DNA of 64,000 nucleotides from Deroplatys truncata (taxonomy: Eukaryota; Arthropoda; Insecta; Mantodea; Mantidae): NCBI GenBank assembly GCA_030765065.1, contig CM060977.1, positions 127,352,295-127,416,294 on the forward strand, given 5' to 3'. Positions 56,901-64,000 of the stretch are shown in pieces (position 1 is the stretch's first letter; each line of letters begins with the position of its first letter). The position numbers and the translations under genes are program-made. The notes below the pieces were generated by a model. That model was given only the letters and a program-made list of their open reading frames with translations. It made no database searches and had not been told where the DNA came from.

Positions 56901-57005
56901 AACTGTGTATAAGTTAATACTGCCGAGAGGCAATATGTTTCAAAGGTAAATCCGCGAATATGACCATTGCAGTTAAAGGCGGGGTATAAATGGAACATTA
57001 AAAAA

Positions 57006-57850
57006 ATCTTATGTGTCGCACTCGCATGATCTTCTCTTACTCTTGTGCAAACTATTTTTACAAATGCTTATTCTCCATATGCTTCATGTTAATCGAGATA
57101 TCGAGAAGTTAATCTTATTGCTAATTTTCTTGTGGATGCAAGAGCAATTGCTAGGATTTAAGCGATAGTCAAACATTTTAAGAGCCGGTTGCTATGTGGA
57201 GTATTCCATTCATTCTCTTTGCATTACTGGATAAAAAATGAATAACAAATTCCTATTTGAGAAAATAAGTATTGAAAAATTTAAGGGAATAACTAGCAAT
57301 ATCACGAAAATGGTTCACTCAATAAAAAAATGTATATGATATAAATTGTGTATTTTAACGCGGTCTACATTTTTTGCGTTGTAAAATTTTGTCTATCTCT
57401 TATGGTTTACTTATGCAAAAGTCGTTCACAATGAAGAATACTTTTGGAGACATTCCCAGAAAATTCAAGATATACATTTTATTTGTCATGAAAATATCTT
57501 GAACATATGATATTTTAATCAAAATCGTTAGAACCATTTTTGAGAAAATTAAACTTTTCGAAAAATGTTCCATGTAAAGGGTAATCTGGGGTGGGGGAAT
57601 TTTCTTGAAAACCTTCGTGTCACATCTCTGGAAGATACTGAACCTAAATACCAAGTTTGGTGTTTATCCGACTGTTCGTTTCTGAGTTATGCTGTTCACA
57701 GACAGACAGACACACACACACACAGACACACACACGGACATGTTTCCCAAAAAGATTTTTTGGATTCAGGAGGTCTCAAAACATATATTTCGGTGAAATC
57801 TCGGTATCGAATTTTCGGTGGAATACAATACTTCCCCCAGTAGAGAAAGT
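57006..57850 (-). repeat. CTCTAC element, young copy nested in an older one
   Basis: From ATCTTATGTGTCGCACTC to CAGTAGAGAAAGT, with A-runs on both sides. Confidence 0.83.
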
Positions 57851-58469
57851 AAAAAAAACCTCTACCCCAAATTACGCCTTACATGGAATATTCTTTGTTA
57901 ATTTTTTCAAAAAATGGCTTTAACTACTTTGCTTAAAATGCCATTATTTAAGATATTTGCATAAAAAATAAAATGTACTTCTTGAATTTTATAGTAATAC
58001 CTATAAAGTTATCTTCATTCGGAAGAGAAACAAAGAAGGGAATTTGTTCATCTGGTAAAGCTTAAGGGATAAAAATGAAGAAATGAAGAAATGAAATGAA
58101 GAAATCTTCAAAACAAAACTTTTTTACGAATAACTTTTTTTTTGGCGCCAGCCATTTCCGATGTATCCCTCATTATTGTTTTGAATTTTTCAATACTCTT
58201 GTCATTTTTAAAGTGCCAGAGTATTGAAAAATTAAAAATTAGTTAATTTTACAGTATTGATAATTTACAGTATTAAAAATTACTGTTCAATACCCTGCTC
58301 AGTTGCAATGAAAAGAGAGTGAAATTTTAAGTTCAGCATACAGTCATTCGCTTTTAAACATCTGACTAACAATTCGGCTTCCTTTATCCCCCTTGTACCT
58401 ACAACTAAATGAGCAGTAAAACTATTCTCCAAATTTTATATGGATTAACATGAAGTAGACAGAAAAAAA

Positions 58470-59291
58470 CTGACGTGTTGCACTCACATGACTTTCTCTA
58501 CTCTTGTACAAACTATAAAACGCTTATTCTCCATCTACTTCATGTTAATCGAGATATCGATATGTTAATTAATTTTCTTGTAGGTGCAAGGGGGACGTGG
58601 TAGGCTTTAAGTGATGGTCAAATATTTTAAGAGCTGGTTGCTATGTGGAGCATTTCATTCTCCTTGCACGTCCAGAACATTAAAAAAAAACAAATAACGA
58701 ATCCCCTTTTGAGAAAAAGTGTAATAAGTATTGAAAAATTCAAACAAATAACAAGAAATATCGCGGAAATGGTTCACTCGATTAAAAAAAAGGAAAAAGA
58801 AAGCATATGACATAAATTGTGCGTTTAACGAGATCTACATTTTTTGTGTAGTAAAATGTCTACGTCTTACGTTTACCAGTTATGCAAAAGTCATTCAGAA
58901 TAAAGAGGGCTTTCGGGGACATTCCCAGAAATTTCAAGATATAGACTTCATTTACCATGTAAATATCTTAAACGTAGAGTATTTTAATCAAAACCGTTAG
59001 AAACCTTTTTTAGAAAGTCAAAATTTTCGAAAAATGCTCCATGTAGAGGGTATTTGGGATGAGGGTTTTTCTTAAAACATTTTTTGTCGCATCCTTGGAA
59101 CGTACTGAACCATGTTTGGCATTTACCGGCTTTTCGTTTTTGAGTTATACGGTTCACAGATACGCAAATGGACCTTTTTCTAAATGCTTTTTTTTTTTGG
59201 ATACAGGGCACCTCAAAACAAGTATTTACGGTGAAATCTCAGTATCGAATTTTTTGGTGGAATGCAATACTTCCCCTACGTAGTAGAAAAA
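58470..59291 (-). repeat. CTCTAC element
   Basis: Starts CTGACGTGTTGCACTCAC in the A-run of the preceding forward copy and ends CTACGTAGTAGAAAAAT. Confidence 0.8.
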
Positions 59292-59983
59292 TAATAAATG
59301 AAAGCGGGTGGTGATTATGCAAGTTTTAGAGATGGAAATAAAGTGAAGCATCTTCATGGTGCAACGCCTAGCTTGTCTGTATAGAAATTCAGGACGTACC
59401 AAGTTCGAAAATTGGATGGGATTGGTTGCCTGTATAGGGTTTTCTTTCCGGAATTTTCAATTGTCCTCAAAGGCAAAATATATTGGAATCTCACAACTCT
59501 TTGAATTCTGCACTCATTAACTATCGAGATTTTGTAAATTAGTTAATACGTTTAAAGGTAGGCTTATCTAATTTTGCTTCAAATTATGTAACCTAATTTA
59601 TTAAAGCTAAAGCTTTTATTGTAACATTACACAAAGGTAGAAAACTCATTAATAAGGCGTGTGGCATTATCTTGATTTTTCCATGGTACTGAAGCAATGC
59701 ACGTGGCAATGACGCTATAAAATGCTCTCTAGATCGAGCGATTATTCCAACAAGTAAATGCTCATCCCTCTCAGAGCTTACATGGAGCAGCAACTAACCA
59801 GAGTTCGGCAAATTTGTTCCTTCTTTTCGAGTAAGACTCGACGAAATGAACGATCCGTATTAGTGGCATAGATAACGGGATCTTAAAGTGTGTGTCCTTA
59901 AATATTTTGTTTACACTTTGACTTGCTTACCTTCTTATGCAACAACAGTCCCTTGAATTGTTAAATAAAAAAAATGCCTTATA
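59292..59983. other. unassigned stretch
   Basis: Possible degenerate coding at 59593-59793 (-), with LLHVSSERDEHLLVGIIARS, has no family I recognise. Confidence 0.4.
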
Positions 59984-60468
59984 CAGGGTTATTCAAAAAG
60001 AAGGAACAGATTTTAAATATTCATTTTTAATGAATGACAATAGATAAGAACACATACGACACATCAGTGAATAGAGGAAAGTTCAAAGTTGTAAGCCCCA
60101 CCTACTAGTTCCGTTTAGTATCTACAGCGGCGCTGGGTTTGTTTACGAGAAAATGGCAACGCCACAGGAAAAGTCGTTTTGTGTGCTGGATTATGCAAAG
60201 AGTGAATCCATTGTTTCATTGTATTTCGTTGTAAGTTCAATAACGAGCCGCCTCGTCATGAAAAATTTATAATTGGTACAATAAATTCATACAAGATGGT
60301 TGTGTATGCAAACGGAAAAGCACTGGTCGTCCTCGCATAACAAATGGTGCTCATTTTGCACGCATAAAATACAACTTTTCTTTATTCAGTGAGTATCACA
60401 TGTGTCGCCTTCTATTGTTCATTAGAAATAAATATTTAAAGCCTGTCCCTTCTTTTTTAATAACCTTG
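59984..60468 (+). mobile_element. internally deleted DUF4817-type transposon
   Basis: 485 bp with TA on each side (59982-59983 and 60469-60470). Ends CAGGGTTATTCAAAAAGAAG and, inverted, CAAGGTTATTAAAAAAGAAG match closely for about 37 bp. Inside is the start of a transposase (MATPQEKSFCVLDYAKSES, then in the next frame FNNEPPRHE and WYNKFIQDGCVCKRKSTGR). It jumps to the 3' end (ITNGAHFARI), with the catalytic domain deleted. It is a typical non-autonomous derivative that would need a transposase from elsewhere. Confidence 0.85.
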
Positions 60469-60639
60469 TACATTCCTATGTAATTAATTACTTTTTAAAG
60501 GCAATTGTAAAAAATAAACACGACGATAAGTGTTTTCAGCTGCACGATATTTTCTTAAAGTGCTGCTAATAATTACAGAAAGGCACTTTGCAATGATTTA
60601 TTATTGATGTCTAAAAATTGCATAAATTTACAGTACATC

Positions 60640-61080
60640 TAACCGAGCGAGATGGTGCCCCGGTAACGTGTGCGGATCGTATTCGGTAGGTCTTGGGTTT
60701 GAACTTGGGTTTTTCGAGGTTCCTCCGGGGTCGGCAGGTAAATTCTGGGGTGGTTTCTTCTCTATCATGATTTTCTTTGAATTATTTCCCTTTCATTCCC
60801 TTTACTTTTTATCTTTCAGATGTGTTTTCAGGTGTCGGACAGATGGCACGGATGCGTGCTGAATTGAAAGACACCAAAGGGCTGTTTGATTGGTGTGCCG
60901 TTCTTCGTCCTCTGTCGGCCGCTCCAGCAGTGGGACGGGTCTGCAAATTAGAAAATGTTAGGGACTTCCGTATGTCTGTAGCCTCCACCTCATCCCTTCC
61001 TTTTGGGATCCGCAATAGATCTGTACAGGTCGCAGCGCCCGAGGTGACCCCCTCCGTTGAATCATCTCTTACTCCATAAT
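60640..61080 (+). repeat. long tRNA-derived SINE
   Basis: Head ACCGAGCGAGATGGTGCC, B box GGTTTGAACTTGGG, then a GC-richer body of about 350 bp (GTCGGACAGATGGCACGG, GACCCCCTCCGTTG) ending ACTCCATAATACTCC. Open frames within it are incidental. Confidence 0.7.
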
Positions 61081-61289
61081 ACTCCTAAATACCAAATTTT
61101 TACCATTATTTAATTAATCAATCATGAAGGAATTCATGAAATAGGAGAGCTTATAACAGGCGACAAAATAAGGAGAGATGTGGAGAGGAACAAATAACCA
61201 GATAAAGGTTTAAAAAACGCACGTGCGAACGAGTGTGGACTATAAACAATACCGCACAAGACTGCTTGCTGGATTTCCGGACTGTGCTT

Positions 61290-62273
61290 TGAGGCAGAAT
61301 TTTTAACACATAAATAATATCAGTCAAATTATATAATATAAATTCAACAACAGCCCGCCTTAAAGCAATATGTGTATGTAATAACATATAAAATGTATGT
61401 AATAGTCATTGTATTATGTTTATATTATTATGTACATATATAATAATGTTATGTGAATTTATTACGTAAGTTTAACAATGTAGGAGCTGTGAGAATAGAA
61501 GCCGAAAGTTGCTAACAATGAGGTAACCTTGAGGCAACAATAAATTAGAATGTTTAATAATGCTACTGGTAATTCTTGGAAAAATAATGTAAAATTTAAA
61601 ACAGTTTATAAATAGCCAATCAAAAACTATAAAATGCTTAATTTGAATAATTAGCCAATCAGAGACTAGAAAAGCTTTAAGTTAAATAAAAGTATTCTAT
61701 TGGAGTAAAATTAGCCAATCGGAGACTTGAAATATAGTAAAAGTATAAATTTAGGCGGTAGAAGCCAGACGCTAGAAGACAGCGTACCCAACCGGACGCT
61801 ACTAGGCAGCGTTCCTGAAGAATTCGATACGTGTTCAGTGTGAGACAAAAAATTCATTACGGCGTGAATAATATAAAGCTTACGTGTTAAAAATTACAGT
61901 TAACAATAATCTCACAGCTCTACAGTAGGATACATCAGTGAAATGTTATTTAATAGTGAGAAGGAATAATAAAAGAGAAGTAAAAAAATTATAATTTTTG
62001 TGTAAGCTCTCATTCTTTAGCCGCACCAATCCCTGCTAAGAGATACGTGTTTCTGCAAGTTACTACTGACGCAGCCGAGGCATACATATATAATATTTTA
62101 AATAAACATTAAAATACATAGGTAATTTTTTAAACGTGAGGGCGAAGACCACCGAAAAAGTAAAACGTGGGGCGAAGGCCACCGGAGAGTTTTGTATTGT
62201 ACGTGGGGTTGCAACTACCTCAAATTTGGTGCCCAAAGCGTGGTACTAATAACGTAAACATAAAACTACTTCA
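61290..62273 (+). mobile_element. solo LTR H
   Basis: 984 bp, TGAGGCAGAATTTTTAAC to ...AAACTACTTCA, with a perfect GCTT duplication (61286-61289 and 62274-62277). It has three CCAAT boxes instead of two (near 61615, 61653, 61714), the inverted GAGCTGTGAG pair and one clear AAATTTGGTGCCCAAAGCG unit. Same subfamily as A and C. No internal region. Confidence 0.9.
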
Positions 62274-63710
62274 GCTTGGTTTTACCTTCAGTTATCGATT
62301 CACAGTATTTATGGTGTGAACCTTTAACAAAACCTAAACCTAAGGTATCGAAAATCCTGAACTCGTCTGCCTCATAAGAAACGACAGCTTACACAGGAGG
62401 TAACTGGAAGACGAATAAAAACTTCCATTTCCGTCAGCGTCAGCCAGGAAATATACGAATACTATTTATTATTGAGTGAGAAAACAGGGCAACATCGAAT
62501 GTCATTCGCAAAAGGTTCCAAATCACTACTGAAGGCAGATTGACAAAAATATAATTTCAGCTACTGAAGAACAAAGTAGATGGTAGTAAGTAATCTGAAA
62601 AACAAAAAAATCAAGGTATTGGTATAGCGTTTCTAAAGAATCGCTAAAACAGAAAAACAAGGATTTGAAGCTGGTACTAGCTCAAAAAGCTACATTTTAA
62701 TTAACTTAACCGAAGATGCAGGTACCAGTATTATTGTTTATCCTATTGCTCTCTTTTGATCAAGGAGTATCTCGTTCGTTATTAGGAATAGCCATTAAAA
62801 TCCTCCAGATCATCAGAGGCATAACTAGAAAAACATTAAAGGGGGTTGTGTACAGAGCTCCACTTTTTGAATTTGTATCAATTTAAATGATAAATATGGA
62901 TTAATTTTGAGTTGAAATATTTAAATACATCGATTTTATATTCACAGATTAAGGTGCAGCGGTTGGAATTAAAATTTGGATACGATGTTATGTACATTTT
63001 AAGTGGCAAATGTGTTGTGACATGAAAAGTAATGAGCACTTTGAAGTATTTTATATTACTACTGCAGGTTATTTTATTTCACTACAAAATAGGGGTTCTA
63101 ATTGTTTCTAAACTGGGAAACATTGCATTCATTTGGAAGCTACTCAAATTTATTACCGAAACGAAAACATGCTCTCGATATCTTAACATGGTTGTACCAA
63201 CGTCATCTAAAGTGCTGTGTTTGACTCAGGAGTTTAGCTATGACCTTGTGGTTAACGTAAGCGAACCTGAGCTAGTGCTATAATGTTCTTCCTCTCGCTC
63301 CATTGTTTCACACCCTGTTCCAAAAGTGCTTATTCTCTCTATCCCCGGGCAATAAATATTACGCAGAGCAGCATCAGTAATACATTATACCTCAAACAAA
63401 GCAACTATGATCACATTTTCAATAATTATGACCATCACATGTAAAACTGCACTTATTGACAGAAATTCTAAACTGTTAGTGTTACGCTATTTGCATCGTA
63501 GGCAAGAAGCTCTCTACTCCATTGCTCGTTTGTAGTTCAAGGACAAAGCCTTTCTCCTAAGTCAACCACAGTACAGTTTCTCTTGCTGTCAGCTTTGGCG
63601 ATGTCTAAGACATGAGGCGTAAATATAGCTCTACCAGTGATATGATTAGGATGCATCTCGATCCCGCTATCCTAGAGAGAAGCTATTATTTTAACGAAGC
63701 TATTTTGGAT
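62274..63710. other. unassigned stretch
   Basis: The longest part without an assigned element. The frame at 63032-63283 (+) has a hydrophobic start (YFILLLQVILF) but no recognised domain. No repeat ends seen. Confidence 0.4.
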
Positions 63711-64000
63711 TAATTCTCTACATAGTAGGTAGAGAAGGTACTGCATTCCATCCAAAAAACTATACCGAGACTTCACTAGAAATACATGTTTTGAGGACCC
63801 CTGAATAAAAACACTTTTAGAAAAAGATCAGTGTGTGTGTCTTTGTGTGCATGTGTGTGTCTGCGAACAGCATAACTCAAAAATGAAAACTCAGATAAAC
63901 ATCAAAATTGGTATTTGGGGTCAGTAACTTTTGAGGATGCGATACGAAGATGTTCAAGAAAATCAGCCACCCCAAACTACCCTTTACATGGCAAATTTTT
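63711..64000 (+). repeat. CTCTAC element, cut by the window end
   Basis: Left part from TAATTCTCTACATAGTAG through GCGAACAGCATAACTC to CCCTTTACATGG at the window edge. Confidence 0.8.

Larger units (their letters stand above)
56459..58466 (+). repeat. CTCTAC element, outer copy split by a SINE-bearing segment and another copy
   Basis: The left part 56459-56702 ends at CAAGAAAATTCC and the copy resumes near 57856 with CTCTACCCCAAATTACGCC, the next part of the consensus. It runs to about 58466 (TTAACATGAAGTAGACAG), where another reverse copy cuts off the rest. Confidence 0.75.

Noticed and set aside
1-64000. Bacterial-style operons, toxin-antitoxin or phage-defence systems
   Set aside because: Composition, introns, SINEs, mariner and LINE remnants show eukaryotic DNA. 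No gene clusters of that kind are present.

Overview
This window looks like gene-poor, repeat-dense nuclear DNA of an arthropod, most likely an insect with a large genome. It is A+T-rich. No intact cellular gene, rRNA or functional tRNA could be supported, and nothing bacterial is present. The recognisable coding matter is transposase, LINE RNase H and two degenerate repetitive protein families that I recall mainly from arthropods. A cockroach- or termite-like lineage is possible, because transposases of the DUF4817 type are abundant there, but the sequence does not settle it.

Two repeat families dominate. (1) About 30 copies of a roughly 0.9 kb non-coding element, called here the CTCTAC element. 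One end reads ACTTTCTCTACTACG; the other reads GTAGAGAAAGT followed about 25 bases later by CACATCAGAT. It makes up roughly 30% of the window, in young and old subfamilies. It inserts at runs of T (or A) and repeatedly into itself. (2) Nine solo LTRs (A-I, mostly about 1.0 kb, TG...CA), none with an internal region. Six have perfect 4-bp target duplications. Their 3' parts carry degenerate tandem units that resemble a retroelement primer-binding site.

Layout: 1-0.9 kb, end of a DUF4817-type transposase; 2.4-8.2 kb, SINE and nested CTCTAC elements; 9.1-11.0 kb, LTR A with a CTCTAC insertion; 12.2-13.5 kb, an almost complete mariner; 14.5-15.9 kb, a long SINE and a promoter-like module; 15.9-20.8 kb, CTCTAC copies, one split by a LINE and a SINE; 21.6-30.2 kb, LTRs B-E and two copies of a fold-back repeat X, one of which is the empty site for LTR B; 31-40 kb, CTCTAC copies, SINEs, a degenerate FHQDI-family gene, an hAT-like short element and a LINE end; 40-43 kb, LTR F and a palindromic DUF4817 transposon; 43.5-47.3 kb, a degenerate gene of a repetitive transposase-like family, split by LTR I; 47-59.3 kb, CTCTAC copies, LTR G, SINEs and a GC-rich island; 60-62.3 kb, a 485-bp internally deleted transposon, a SINE and LTR H; the rest is unassigned apart from a last CTCTAC copy running off the end.

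The elements form a stratigraphy rather than a pathway. Old CTCTAC copies were hit by LINEs, SINEs and LTRs; LTRs were then hit by young CTCTAC copies. The best candidates for undescribed biology are the CTCTAC family with its T-run target and self-nesting, and the LTR family with reiterated primer-site-like units and, in one member, a heat-shock-element-like array.
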